DNA from: JACNJU01 sp964490815
GTDB lineage: Bacteria; Pseudomonadota; Alphaproteobacteria; Rhodospirillales; JABHCV01
Direction: 5' to 3'
NCBI GenBank assembly: GCA_964490815.1
Contig: CAZBEC010000007.1
Span: 124,001 to 188,000, forward strand
DNA length: 64,000 bases
Numbering within the stretch: the first letter of the stretch is position 1; every line of letters begins with the position of its first letter. The position numbers and the translations under genes are program-made. Shown piece after piece: positions 8,575 to 18,314 of the stretch. Under the pieces are notes generated by a model. The model had not been told where the DNA came from, did not search any database, and worked only from the letters and a program-made list of their open reading frames with translations.

Positions 8575-8701
8575 TTGTACCTTTCCCTATGAAAAATTTC
8601 ATTCGAGAGAATATTTTGCTATGCAATTTTTTCAGGGAAATTACTGGTTTGTTTCAAAATATGTCTTGCTGGATTCGGCGCTGGTAGTTTGCGTAAAGGA
8701 G

Positions 8702-11700
8702 CTAAAGGCCCTCGGTTTTTCCAAAAAAGTTCTTTCGTTCCGACTTTCCGGTTCCGGCGCTTTCGGTATCCTTATTGGGACCATCTACTAGGATGCCGAA
8801 CAGGTTTCTAAAAATGCCCGGCGCCAGCGCTGATAAGGGGTTAACCTTGACTTCCGGTTCCTCCAGCGGGCCAGTCATTTCGTAAGTGGCGGCAAAAACA
8901 CCGCCGCCTTCTTCTGTACCGGTCAACAGCGTGCCAATAAGAGGTATGTTGCCTAGTACGCTGTTTAAGGCGTAGGCAGGTACCACAGTGCCTTCGATAT
9001 CGACGACTTCGGCATGGGTATAAATGCGCCCCTTTGCCGTGTAGCCCAAAGACAAGCCAGTAGCTTTTGCTTTTTCAACTTCAATGACGCCATCTTTCAT
9101 TACGAAAGGAACTTTGAATTCGCTGAAGCTCAGGCCATCCCCTTTCAGGGCGTCACCAATACCAGTCAAGGTTAGAATGCCAACAAGGCGCGCCAAGGCG
9201 GGTGCCTCGACAAGCCGGTAGTCACTGATAAGAACTTCCCCGCTCAAAGGATGGCCAGGAATAGTGTCATCAAACGTAGCATCCAGATCGAGAGTTCCTC
9301 CTATCATGGTGTCATATACATCCAGCGACCGCAGCAAATCGCCAGCGTCGTCAGCCTTGATCGCGATTTGCCGCTTTCCCTTGCCGTTGGGCGTGAGGCT
9401 GACCTGGAATCGTTTGCCGCTGCTAAGTGCGCCATCTACTTTCATTCTTCGCCAACGATTATCAGCGCGAGCAAATGTGCCGGTTATCTGTTTCAGGTAA
9501 CGCTTGGGGCCTATCCAGACCTTGTCAACCTTTGCTGACAGGCTGAGTTTCAGGCCGAATCGGTCCTCTTCATCCGGCGAGGCTTTGAACAGGTCCTCAA
9601 ACATCGGTGAAAGATCAAAACTAGGGCCGTGAAAACTGACCGTCCAGCCGCCGTCATGACCGGGAATAATGACACCCGACAGGTCAGTCCGATTAAAATT
9701 GATCTGGCTGAAATCAACTTTATCCAACCCGGTTCCATCTTCGGCATAGCTTGCTGAGCCATTGATTCGCAGATCGCCGGCGGCCAATGAAAATCTTGGA
9801 ATGTCAATCAGGCGGGTTCCATCGATTTCAAGATCGACTAGGGCTAATCCGGCGACACCGGTTTGTTTCGACCAACCCATTGCCGGAGCATTCAATAAAA
9901 CGTCCGCCAAATCCAAGCGAACCTGAACTTGTCCTTTCCCATCGTCATGGGTGGTCAATTGTATATTTGCACCGACGCCGCCCTCAATAAAATCGCCATG
10001 CAAAGGTGACAAATCGACACCAAGATCGCTCAAGTTCTGAATATTGTCGATATGCGAAGCAATTTTATATTTGCTGCGATAGGGCGCTTCGGTTCCGAAA
10101 TTACGCCGCCAATCAAAAGAAGCCGGGAATTTACCCAGTTTGACATCACCCTTCAGGTCCAGACCATGTTTATCGGCCTTCAAGTCAAGTTGTCCATTGT
10201 TGATACCCTGGCCCAAAATAATATTGGCGATAGATACGTCATGCATTTTGGCTGCGACAGAAACATCAATTTTGTCGATGGTTAAAGTCTTCTCCATCAT
10301 GAAACCGAGTTTTATATGAGCGTCGGCTCCGCCATCCGCGCGTTCGGGATTAATCCCAATGGCTGAAGAAAAGTTTAGCGGCTCACTTTCAATCAATTTT
10401 AGGCCATTCTTTAAAGGGCCTTTGACAAACAAATCCACGTCAGCATATTGGTCAGCCTCGTCAAGCCCTCTAAAAGTGATGATGCTCTTGCGGGTAGTTA
10501 AACCTTTGGCCTGAGCATGGGTAACAAAGATGTCAAATTTCTTTTTGTTGAAACGGGCCGTAGCATTGGCGTTGTGTGCCTTAGGCATCGGCGGCAGATA
10601 ATCAACCGTAACATCGTCGATTTTCATATCACCGTTCAAAGAAACCAGTTCGACGCCACCCTCTTTCGTAGAAAGCAGCTGCATGGTGGCGCGGGCCTCA
10701 GGAACCAGGCCACCTGAAATATGTTCTACGACCCATTGTCGAGCGCTAGGCGCCAGTCCCTTTGGCCAATAGATGGATAGTTGGTCAGGCTTCATGTTTC
10801 GAAGAACGCCACTGGCTCCAACTGATACGTCCCCATCTTTAACGATTAAATTTAGAGCTATAGAAGCATTTGGGCCGCCCAAATCAAGCTCGACTGCATC
10901 AAGTTCAAGGCGTCCCGTTTCGCCAAGGAAACGACCGCGAGCATTCAAGGTTCTAAGCGGCATTTCATGATCAACTGGGGTCGGCAGGTAAACCTTCCCC
11001 TTGTCGCCGAATTCAAGGGTCAGATTATTAATTTCGTATTTGTCCGGGGTGCCTTCATATCGGCCGCGGATCTCCATACTTTCCACATCGACCCTCTGAG
11101 CGAGAGATAGAAGGCCTAGTTTCTGAGCAGGTTTAACCGGCAGTGAAAGGGCTCCATTTGCACCGGCCACATCAAAACCAACACCTTCAATCGTGCCATC
11201 GACAAGCATGGAAAATGTCAAGGTACCCTGAAACGGTAAATCCACTCCCGACAGAACAGCCAGATCAGGTGAAAGACTGGCGAATGCACTCGGCGTGACT
11301 TCGTTAAAATCAACCCCGAAATCGAATCTTCCTTCGGACTCCAGGTAGGATCCTAAAACCGAAATATTTGACTTCGTTTCGCCAACCAGCACATCCATAG
11401 TGAGGTCACCCCTGAGGCCATTTGCGTCGCGCCAAAGCTGGACTTGGGCGTTTGGAGCACTCCAAGATGTTTGAAGACTTTGGTCGATAACTTGTAAATC
11501 GGCATCAAAAATATTGACTCGTGAAAGGAAACTCATCGGGTGAGATGGATCGGGTTTCGCCAGCATCACCGAAAAGATCTGGTGCAGAAAATGCTGGGAT
11601 TCGGAAGTTTCCGTACTGAAACCAATTTCAAGAGTTCCATCGCGGTGCCGCACCAACTTAAGGTTCGGGCGAAACATTTCGATGCTTTTTGGGGCAATCA

Positions 11701-12040
11701 TCCCTTTGATAAGGGCCTTTGCGCTAAGAGACAGCGATATTTCAGGTACGCTGGCGATCAGGGTATCGCCTTCTCCAAGCGCGCGAAAATTTAGAACCCG
11801 GATATCCAGCGTGCGTTCCCAACCTGCCCAAGTTAGGATTGTGTCGTCCATGCGAACGCGAAACGATTTATGGAAAGTCGCCAATGAGGATTCGATATAC
11901 GGCGTAAGAAAGGCTAGCGAGATGGGTCCGCTCGACAATTTCCATGCGGAAAGGACCATCATAATGGCCAATCCGGCGCCTAACCCACCTAGCAGGTGTA
12001 TTAGCCCGCGAAATACTCGTCTGAAAATTCGATTTCCCAT
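8702..12040 (-). CDS. Large AsmA/YhdP-like envelope protein (DUF3971 and AsmA-like C-terminal region)
   Basis: An 1112-residue protein with one N-terminal transmembrane anchor (residues about 12-30, LIHLLGGLGAGLAIMMVL). It is otherwise periplasmic and made mostly of beta strands. The middle resembles DUF3971. The C-terminal part (VEAPALARLVGILTLTGIGD and IPLIGTLLTGTEEGGGVFAA) is the AsmA_2-type end found in YhdP. Family knowledge: these proteins form long hydrophobic grooves bridging inner and outer membranes and are implicated in lipid transport. The gene is divergent from glnE. No partner gene adjoins it. Confidence 0.85.
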   Translation of the reverse strand: MGNRIFRRVFRGLIHLLGGLGAGLAIMMVLSAWKLSSGPISLAFLTPYIESSLATFHKSFRVRMDDTILTWAGWERTLDIRVLNFRALGEGDTLIASVPEISLSLSAKALIKGMIAPKSIEMFRPNLKLVRHRDGTLEIGFSTETSESQHFLHQIFSVMLAKPDPSHPMSFLSRVNIFDADLQVIDQSLQTSWSAPNAQVQLWRDANGLRGDLTMDVLVGETKSNISVLGSYLESEGRFDFGVDFNEVTPSAFASLSPDLAVLSGVDLPFQGTLTFSMLVDGTIEGVGFDVAGANGALSLPVKPAQKLGLLSLAQRVDVESMEIRGRYEGTPDKYEINNLTLEFGDKGKVYLPTPVDHEMPLRTLNARGRFLGETGRLELDAVELDLGGPNASIALNLIVKDGDVSVGASGVLRNMKPDQLSIYWPKGLAPSARQWVVEHISGGLVPEARATMQLLSTKEGGVELVSLNGDMKIDDVTVDYLPPMPKAHNANATARFNKKKFDIFVTHAQAKGLTTRKSIITFRGLDEADQYADVDLFVKGPLKNGLKLIESEPLNFSSAIGINPERADGGADAHIKLGFMMEKTLTIDKIDVSVAAKMHDVSIANIILGQGINNGQLDLKADKHGLDLKGDVKLGKFPASFDWRRNFGTEAPYRSKYKIASHIDNIQNLSDLGVDLSPLHGDFIEGGVGANIQLTTHDDGKGQVQVRLDLADVLLNAPAMGWSKQTGVAGLALVDLEIDGTRLIDIPRFSLAAGDLRINGSASYAEDGTGLDKVDFSQINFNRTDLSGVIIPGHDGGWTVSFHGPSFDLSPMFEDLFKASPDEEDRFGLKLSLSAKVDKVWIGPKRYLKQITGTFARADNRWRRMKVDGALSSGKRFQVSLTPNGKGKRQIAIKADDAGDLLRSLDVYDTMIGGTLDLDATFDDTIPGHPLSGEVLISDYRLVEAPALARLVGILTLTGIGDALKGDGLSFSEFKVPFVMKDGVIEVEKAKATGLSLGYTAKGRIYTHAEVVDIEGTVVPAYALNSVLGNIPLIGTLLTGTEEGGGVFAATYEMTGPLEEPEVKVNPLSALAPGIFRNLFGILVDGPNKDTESAGTGKSERKNFFGKTEGL

Positions 12041-12142
12041 TTTCTCAACAACAGTTTATCGCCACAATAAGCGCCGAAATCCTGACACAATGGCTGTTGC
12101 TATATCATTTATCAGAGTGTGGCGAACAAAGAGTTAATTATT

Positions 12143-15100
12143 ATGCACGATTTTGGCGCCACATCCGACGAAAACCGCACTCTCATCGTTATCGATGGTG
12201 AACGAGCCGCCTTGGGGCAGGAACGTTGGCAGGACGCCGTAAATCGCTGCAACGATAAAAGTATTGCCGATCAGTCCCAAGGGATGAAGGCCGACGCGCG
12301 TGCCAACAACCTGATGGAAGCGATTTTTTCCTATAGCCCTTATTTGACTCAGATCATTGTTTCCGACCCGGCGTTTACATGTTCGCTATTTCACGAAGGC
12401 CCCAAATTTGTAATGAAAAGGGTTCTAGAGGAAATCGAGGCAGCGCATGGCGATATTCCGGCAACGAACGATGGTACTGCCAAACTGTCGAAAATCCTCC
12501 GCCAGGCGAAACGTAGGGCTTCCCTAACTATAGCTTTGGCCGACATCTCCGGCGAATGGGAACTTGAACAAGTAACGGGCGCGTTGTCCGATTTAGCCGA
12601 GTCTGCGATTTCCACGGCGTCGGCCCATTTATTGGCCATTGCCGCTTCCCAGGGTGCGTTCATACTTGAAGACATTAACGAACCGGAAAAGGGCTCAGGC
12701 CTTGTAATTCTGGGTATGGGAAAGCTTGGCTCGCGGGAACTAAATTATTCCAGCGACATTGATTTGATTATTCTTTACGACCCGGACCGGATAAACACGG
12801 AAAATCCAGAAGGTCTGCAAAATAATTTTGTGCGCTTCGCCCGCGCGCTAGTTAAATTGTTGGAAGAGCGTACCTCAGATGGGTACGTCTTTCGCACCGA
12901 CCTTCGCCTCAGACCGGATCCTGGCGCCACCCCATTGGCCCTTTCCGTTCTTGCAGCAGAAAACTACTACGAGAGCATTGGCCAAAATTGGGAACGCGCG
13001 GCAATGATCAAGGCCCGTCCAGTCGGTGGCGATCGCGAAGCCGGGGAAGCTTTCCTAAAATGGCTAACGCCTTTTATATGGCGCAAAAACCTAGATTTTG
13101 CTGCGATAGAAGACATCCATTCCATTAAACGTCAGATCAATGCTCATCATGGAGACGAAGCGATTACTCTTGCCGGTCACAATCTCAAGCTAGGCAGAGG
13201 TGGAATTCGCGAGATCGAATTTTTTACCCAGACCCAACAGTTGATCTGGGGTGGAAAAGTGGTGGAACTGCGCCCTGCCCCAACCCGCGAAAGCCTTGCC
13301 GCCCTAATGAAATTCGATCAAATCACTGAAACAGTTCGCGATGATATGTTAGCGGGATATAGCTATTTGCGGCGGGTTGAACACCGTCTCCAGATGATAG
13401 ATGACAAACAAACGCATTCCATACCGGAAGGCCAAGAAGAAATTGAGGCTCTGGCGGCCTTTTTGGAATATCCTGATGTAGGGGAATTCGAAAACGAGTT
13501 GACCCATCACCTAAAGACCGTCGAGGCTCATTATGCTGCATTGTTCCAGGATTCGCCCTCCCTGGGCGCCGATGACGAATTGTCAGGCAATTTGGTTTTC
13601 ACCGGCGGCGACAGCGATCCGGACACGATTAACACCATAAAACGATTGGGTTTCGATAATCCAGGCGTCGTCGACACCACCGTCAGAGGGTGGCATCACG
13701 GCCGATACAGGTCCATGCGCAGTGCGCGATCGAGGGAATTATTGACGGAACTTTTCCCGATGCTATTGAAAGCCATCGCCGCAACACCCGATCCGGATGC
13801 AACCTTCCTTAAATTTGACGAGTTTCTGTCCGGCCTGCCGTCCGGAGTACAGTTATTTTCCATGTTCTATTCCAACCCCGGCCTGCTAGACCTTGTCGCA
13901 GAAATCATGGGTGGAGCACCACGACTGGCGGAACATCTAAGCCGTCGGCCGCACGTACTGGAAAGCGTCCTGACACCAGGCTTTTTCGACACCCCCCCTT
14001 CGAAACCGGAAATGATCGGCGAATTGGACAAAATCCTGGACCGCACCGGCAATATTGAGGATGTCCTTGTGGCGGCACGTCGATGGGCCAATGACCGTCG
14101 GTTTCAGGTCGGTGTGCTGAGTCTGCTTTCGACAATTGAACAGGATGAAGCCGCCGCATCCCTTTCCGATATTGCCGACACGGCGCTAACAGCCCTTTAC
14201 GACAAGGTCGAGGAGGAAATGGCCGCGCAGCACGGCTGCATCCCAGGTTCGGCTATGGCCATCCTTGCAATGGGCAAACTTGGCAGCAGGGAGATGACGC
14301 CTGAATCAGATCTCGATCTGGTATTCGTTTATGATATGCCGGAAAATTCCGAAAGCTCCGACGGGCCAAAACCCTTAACTCCGGGGCATTATTTTGCCCG
14401 CCTTGGACAACGTCTTATCAATGCAATTACGGCGCAAACGAGCGAAGGCGATCTTTTCGAGGTGGATATGCGCCTGAGACCTTCTGGCACAGCCGGGCCG
14501 ATAGCGTCCAGCCTGGATTCCTTCGTTCAATATAACGATGAGGATGCCTGGACATGGGAGCACATGGCTCTTACCCGTGCCCGTATCATCAATGGACCTG
14601 AATCCCTCAAGGCAAAAATTTCGACCGTTATCGAAAAGACGCTGACCCGAAAAAGGGACGAAGAAGCGTTGCTTAGAGATGTCGCCGAAATGCGGGAGCG
14701 TATGCTAAAGACCCATCAAACGGATTTCATCTGGGACGTCAAACATATTCGTGGCGGACTCGTTGATGTTGAGTTCATTGCCCAGTACCTTCAACTGCGC
14801 CATGCCCAAAATCATCCCGGTATTCTTGATAGGAATACCAAAGGGGCGCTCAAAAAGTTGGCCGGAGACGGGTTTCTTAATTCATCTATCGCTGCCGATC
14901 TGATTGAAGCTGTTGACCTATGGCAAGGCTTACAGGGAATGCTGCGCCTGACGATCCCTCGAGAGTTACGCAAACGGCGCGAACACGAAATTCCTGAGAG
15001 TCTTCAGGAAAAATTGGCGCGAATTGGCGGGGCGGAAAATTTCGAAACGCTGAAAGAAAAGATGTCGACAACGGCCACAACTATTTTGGGGCACTTCAAT

Positions 15101-15157
15101 GCGCTAGTCGCTGATCCGGCTACAAGTTTGCCGAAAAAAGGAAATGGCGAAGTATAG
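12143..15157 (+). CDS. glnE: Bifunctional glutamine synthetase adenylyltransferase/deadenylylase
   Basis: Adds and removes AMP on glutamine synthetase in response to PII, tuning nitrogen assimilation. About 1004 residues with the family's tandem architecture. The N-terminal nucleotidyltransferase motif is GMGKLGSRELNYSSDIDLII and the C-terminal one is MGKLGSREMTPESDLDLVFV. Each is followed by an EDAWTWEHMALTRAR- or NWERAAMIKARPVGGDR-type segment and a helical domain. An in-frame GTG at 12119 would add eight residues but has no ribosome site. The ATG at 12143 has AAGAG nine bases upstream. It is followed at a distance by bcp, an order often seen in Rhodospirillales. Confidence 0.95.
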   Translation: MHDFGATSDENRTLIVIDGERAALGQERWQDAVNRCNDKSIADQSQGMKADARANNLMEAIFSYSPYLTQIIVSDPAFTCSLFHEGPKFVMKRVLEEIEAAHGDIPATNDGTAKLSKILRQAKRRASLTIALADISGEWELEQVTGALSDLAESAISTASAHLLAIAASQGAFILEDINEPEKGSGLVILGMGKLGSRELNYSSDIDLIILYDPDRINTENPEGLQNNFVRFARALVKLLEERTSDGYVFRTDLRLRPDPGATPLALSVLAAENYYESIGQNWERAAMIKARPVGGDREAGEAFLKWLTPFIWRKNLDFAAIEDIHSIKRQINAHHGDEAITLAGHNLKLGRGGIREIEFFTQTQQLIWGGKVVELRPAPTRESLAALMKFDQITETVRDDMLAGYSYLRRVEHRLQMIDDKQTHSIPEGQEEIEALAAFLEYPDVGEFENELTHHLKTVEAHYAALFQDSPSLGADDELSGNLVFTGGDSDPDTINTIKRLGFDNPGVVDTTVRGWHHGRYRSMRSARSRELLTELFPMLLKAIAATPDPDATFLKFDEFLSGLPSGVQLFSMFYSNPGLLDLVAEIMGGAPRLAEHLSRRPHVLESVLTPGFFDTPPSKPEMIGELDKILDRTGNIEDVLVAARRWANDRRFQVGVLSLLSTIEQDEAAASLSDIADTALTALYDKVEEEMAAQHGCIPGSAMAILAMGKLGSREMTPESDLDLVFVYDMPENSESSDGPKPLTPGHYFARLGQRLINAITAQTSEGDLFEVDMRLRPSGTAGPIASSLDSFVQYNDEDAWTWEHMALTRARIINGPESLKAKISTVIEKTLTRKRDEEALLRDVAEMRERMLKTHQTDFIWDVKHIRGGLVDVEFIAQYLQLRHAQNHPGILDRNTKGALKKLAGDGFLNSSIAADLIEAVDLWQGLQGMLRLTIPRELRKRREHEIPESLQEKLARIGGAENFETLKEKMSTTATTILGHFNALVADPATSLPKKGNGEV

Positions 15158-15167
15158 GAACCATCAT

Positions 15168-15857
15168 CTAATTTCCTAGTTCATTTCCAATATTTTCAAA
15201 TGGATCACTGGCTAGTAACCTCTCCAGCCGGTTCATAATCGGCGTGAACTCCTCTCCCAGATAATGATAAAGCGGCGCCTTTAACAGGACTTCTTCTCTT
15301 TCAGGCGGAGGTGAAAAGGCGTTTCTCTTCAATCTTGCTACCGTGCCAAAATCGGATGCCAAGAAGCCTTTAATCGTGCCCTTGTTATAGGCATCGTGCA
15401 TTTGTATTTCATCTGGAAAGGCCCTGCCTCCCCTTGTCTTCATATAGTTTTCCTGCCAAACGACACCCAAGAGGTAGCCGATGAGGTGCCGTTCGTTTCC
15501 CTTAAGTTCGGGATTTACCCATAAAGAATTGGCCAGGACAAAGAGTGGTTGTTTAGACCGGATAAAGGGGCGCTCGTAATGTGCTTCAGCCAACCTTAAG
15601 CGATAAACTTCGCCATCAATCAAACCGGTGTTGAAATGATTGATCCCTCTTCGACCAGGCAATTTTACAAAATCGACGTCGCACCCCAGTTTGACATAAA
15701 GGGATTGCAGGACTTTGGTTGCCGCCATATTGAGCGCATCGTTAGGAATGCCAGCGATTGTTTTCGGACATTCCGAATCGGACGCATGGGCAATTCCCGC
15801 CCACAAACTAATGAGAAAAGCCAATATCGGAATAGTTTGCAATCGAAATAGCATCAT
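15168..15857 (-). CDS. Orphan periplasmic binding-protein-like protein (SBP family 3 type)
   Basis: A 229-residue protein with a signal peptide ending near ISLWAGIAHASDSE. The mature part has the helical and strand pattern of short extracellular solute-binding proteins (LQSLYVKLGCDVDFVKLPGR; LIDGEVYRLRLAEAHYERPF). Two cysteines in the mature part could form a disulfide. No permease or ATPase is nearby. Two similar orphans lie at 43424-44179 and 45587-46336. Substrate unknown. It is convergent with glnE (10 bp apart). The 194 bp upstream to bcp is AT-rich and probably holds both promoters. Confidence 0.6.
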   Translation of the reverse strand: MMLFRLQTIPILAFLISLWAGIAHASDSECPKTIAGIPNDALNMAATKVLQSLYVKLGCDVDFVKLPGRRGINHFNTGLIDGEVYRLRLAEAHYERPFIRSKQPLFVLANSLWVNPELKGNERHLIGYLLGVVWQENYMKTRGGRAFPDEIQMHDAYNKGTIKGFLASDFGTVARLKRNAFSPPPEREEVLLKAPLYHYLGEEFTPIMNRLERLLASDPFENIGNELGN

Positions 15858-16051
15858 TCAGCGATAGTCATAAAATTAATGAAACATTCGCTTATTCAAT
15901 TATTAAATATGCGGCGCTTCCTATCCTTCAAAATTAGCGCCATAAATATCTGGTTATTTATGTAATTTTTTCAATCCCTTATATACGATTGTTATCAGTT
16001 AAAAGCGTACTATCCATAAAAGCTTCAAAGTTATTCATAAGGAGAAACTAA

Positions 16052-16516
16052 ATGTCTGTAGATGTCGGCTCAAGAGCTCCTGCATTCGATTTACCATGCG
16101 ACGATGGCAGCACATTGTCTCTCAACGATTTCAAGGGAAAAACCCTCGTACTGTACTTTTACCCAAAAGATTCCACCCCCGGTTGCACGAATGAAGCCAA
16201 GGACTTCAGAGATCTAAACAGTCAATTCAAAAAAATGGGCGCCGTTGTCGTTGGGGCGTCGAAAGACAGTGTAAAAAGACATGTAAACTTCAAAAACAAG
16301 AATGAACTGCCGTTTCCTTTGTTATCAGACGAAGATGGAACCTTGTGCGAGGCCTATGGGGTTTGGGTTCAAAAGAAACTTTACGGGCGTGAATACATGG
16401 GCATTGAGCGCACCACTTTTCTTATCGACGATAAAGGCGTGGTAAGGCATATCTGGCGAAAAGTGAAGGTCAAGGGCCACGCCGAAGAAGTTCTTGAATT
16501 CTTGAATTCCAAATAA
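16052..16516 (+). CDS. bcp: Peroxiredoxin, Bcp/PrxQ type
   Basis: Reduces H2O2 and organic hydroperoxides with thiol help in the cytoplasm. 154 residues with the AhpC/TSA fold. The peroxidatic cysteine is in FYPKDSTPGCTNEAKDF. E. coli Bcp has its resolving cysteine five residues later. Here that position is lysine. Other cysteines are in DLPCDDG (residue 16) and LCEAYGV, so either a different cysteine resolves or the enzyme works as a 1-Cys type. AAGGAG stands seven bases before the ATG. Confidence 0.92.
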   Translation: MSVDVGSRAPAFDLPCDDGSTLSLNDFKGKTLVLYFYPKDSTPGCTNEAKDFRDLNSQFKKMGAVVVGASKDSVKRHVNFKNKNELPFPLLSDEDGTLCEAYGVWVQKKLYGREYMGIERTTFLIDDKGVVRHIWRKVKVKGHAEEVLEFLNSK

Positions 16517-16616
16517 CGGACAGAGTCCATCGATTGCTCCCGCGCCCATCATGGCTATAATAGCGAGAAGATATCTAAAAAACTGAATAGACAGGGGCCG
16601 GGTAGGATTTACGCAA

Positions 16617-17129
16617 ATGAGCGACGAAGAAGAAGAAATCGAAGAAGAAGAAATCGAAGAAGGTGAAGACGGGGAAGAAGAAAGTTCAGGCGGCGGCAAG
16701 AAAAAGCTATTTCTGATCATCGGTGTCGTGGTTTTACTTTTGGGCGGCGGTGGCGCCGGTGCCTACTTCATGGGTTTTTTTGGAGGTGAAGCCAAGGAAG
16801 AGGTAGTTGAAGAAGTGCCTCCCGGTCCACCGGTTTATCACGAATTCCCTCAGTTGGTGGTTGACCTGAAAAAGAAAGGCAAGCGCACCAATTACGTCAA
16901 GATCAAGGTTGTTGTTGAAATCGTCACCCGTGACCTGCCTCTTTTAAAAGAACAGGAACTGAAGATCGTCGACAAGATGCAAGGCTATCTGCGTTCGCAA
17001 ACCCGCGATGACGTCGCAGGTGGCGCAGGCACCGAACACATGCGGGCAGGCATAACCAAAGTCGTCGAAGATGTTATGGGAGATGTGAAGATCGAAGGCA
17101 TTTTATTTCGGGAAATTTTACTGCAGTAA
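16617..17129 (+). CDS. fliL: Flagellar basal body-associated protein FliL
   Basis: A single-pass inner membrane protein at the stator/MS-ring that tunes motor torque. 170 residues: a very acidic cytoplasmic N-terminus (runs of Glu, residues 4-22), a Gly-rich membrane segment (LFLIIGVVVLLLGGGGAGAY, from about residue 31), and a periplasmic FliL domain (YHEFPQLVVDLKKKGKRTNY, ending VEGILFREILLQ-like). It stands alone, with no other flagellar gene in the window. It is convergent with prfB, whose stop codon starts at the next base. Confidence 0.88.
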   Translation: MSDEEEEIEEEEIEEGEDGEEESSGGGKKKLFLIIGVVVLLLGGGGAGAYFMGFFGGEAKEEVVEEVPPGPPVYHEFPQLVVDLKKKGKRTNYVKIKVVVEIVTRDLPLLKEQELKIVDKMQGYLRSQTRDDVAGGAGTEHMRAGITKVVEDVMGDVKIEGILFREILLQ

Positions 17130-18240
17130 CTAATCTTCCTTTCCCTTGACCCTGGCGGCCAGAGCCGCGGCCATAAAATCATCCAGATCTCCGTCCAAGA
17201 CGCCTTGGGTATTCGACGTTTCGACTTCGGTCCGCAAATCCTTAACCATTTGATAAGGTTGCAGGACATACGAGCGAATTTGATGTCCCCATCCAATATC
17301 AGTTTTGGCATCGTGTTCCGCCTGCGCATCCTCTTCGCGCTTCTGCAGTTCCAGTTCGTACAGACGGGCTTTTAACATTTTCATGGCGGCGGCGCGGTTC
17401 TTGTGCTGTGAACGGTCGTTCTGGCACTGCACGACAATGTTAGTCGGCAGGTGAGTAATGCGAATAGCGCTGTCGGTTTTATTGACGTGCTGACCACCGG
17501 CCCCGGACGCCCGATAGGTATCGACCCTCAAATCCTTATCCTGGATATCGACTTCGATCGCATCATCAATTTCGGGATATACCCAGATTGAGGAGAAACT
17601 TGTGTGACGGCGCGCACTGGAATCGTAGGGCGATATCCTGACCAGCCGATGTACCCCACTTTCCGTCTTTAGCCACCCATAGGCATTGTGGCCGGAGATT
17701 TTTACAGTTGAAGATTTAAGTCCAGCTTCTTCGCCTGCGCTTTCTTCAAGCCACTCGACCTTATGGCCCTTGGATTCTGCCCAACGCGTATACATGCGAA
17801 GCAGCATTTCGGCCCAGTCCTGGGCCTCCGTACCGCCTGCGCCGGCATGAACTTCAAGATAACAATCATTGGCGTCTGCTTCGCCGGAAAGGAGAGTTTG
17901 CAACTCCGCTTTTGCAGCTGTTTTGTGTGCTTTTTCCAGTGCGATTTCGGCTTCGGAGACGATGTCGTCATCTCCCTCGGCTTCTCCCATTTCAAGAAGT
18001 TCGACATTGTCCTCTAGCTCTTGGGCTAGACCGTCAATCGATTTCAACCCATCTTCCAGGCGGGTTCGTTCACGCATCAGGGCTTGAGCGCGATCAGGAT
18101 CGTTCCAGAAATCAGGATTTTCAGTTTCGGCGTTCAGTTCATCCAGACGGCGCAAGGCATTATCGTAGTCAAAGATGCCTCCTCAACAGTTCCAGAGACT
18201 GTTTGATTTCTTGGGTTAAGCTCACGATTTCTGCGCGCAT
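17130..18240 (-). CDS. prfB: Peptide chain release factor 2, expressed by programmed +1 frameshift
   Basis: Terminates translation at UGA and UAA. The full product is about 369 residues from two frames. Twenty-three codons from the ATG at 18240 (MRAEIVSLTQEIKQSLELLR) end at CTT, with an in-frame TGA next (18169-18171). After a +1 shift the frame continues DYDNALRRLDELNAE to 17130. The peptidyl-hydrolase motif is in GAGGQHVNKTDSA and the stop-recognition loop reads SPYDSSARRHTSF (SPF in E. coli). It lies downstream of the PBP1A gene on the same strand, a conserved alphaproteobacterial order with amiC and rne. RF2 level thus sets its own synthesis. Confidence 0.95.
18168..18183 (-). promoter_or_regulatory. 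prfB: Programmed +1 frameshift site of prfB
   Basis: Read on the minus strand: an internal Shine-Dalgarno-like AGGAGG (18178-18183), three bases (CAT), then the slippery CTT TGA C (18168-18174). Spacing and order equal the E. coli site (AGGGGG UAU CUU UGA C). The ribosome pauses at UGA when RF2 is scarce and slips forward one base on CUU. Confidence 0.95.
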
Positions 18241-18314
18241 TTTTTTGGTTCTTTCAGAAAAAAATAGGGGAGTTGCTTGGTTTTAACCCCGATCGCGGAT
18301 CAGATCAAATAGCT

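Noticed and set aside
8543..8791. 82-residue plus-strand frame between the 67-aa gene and the AsmA-like gene
   Set aside because: Starts inside the 67-aa gene and ends inside the AsmA-like gene on the other strand; no ribosome site.
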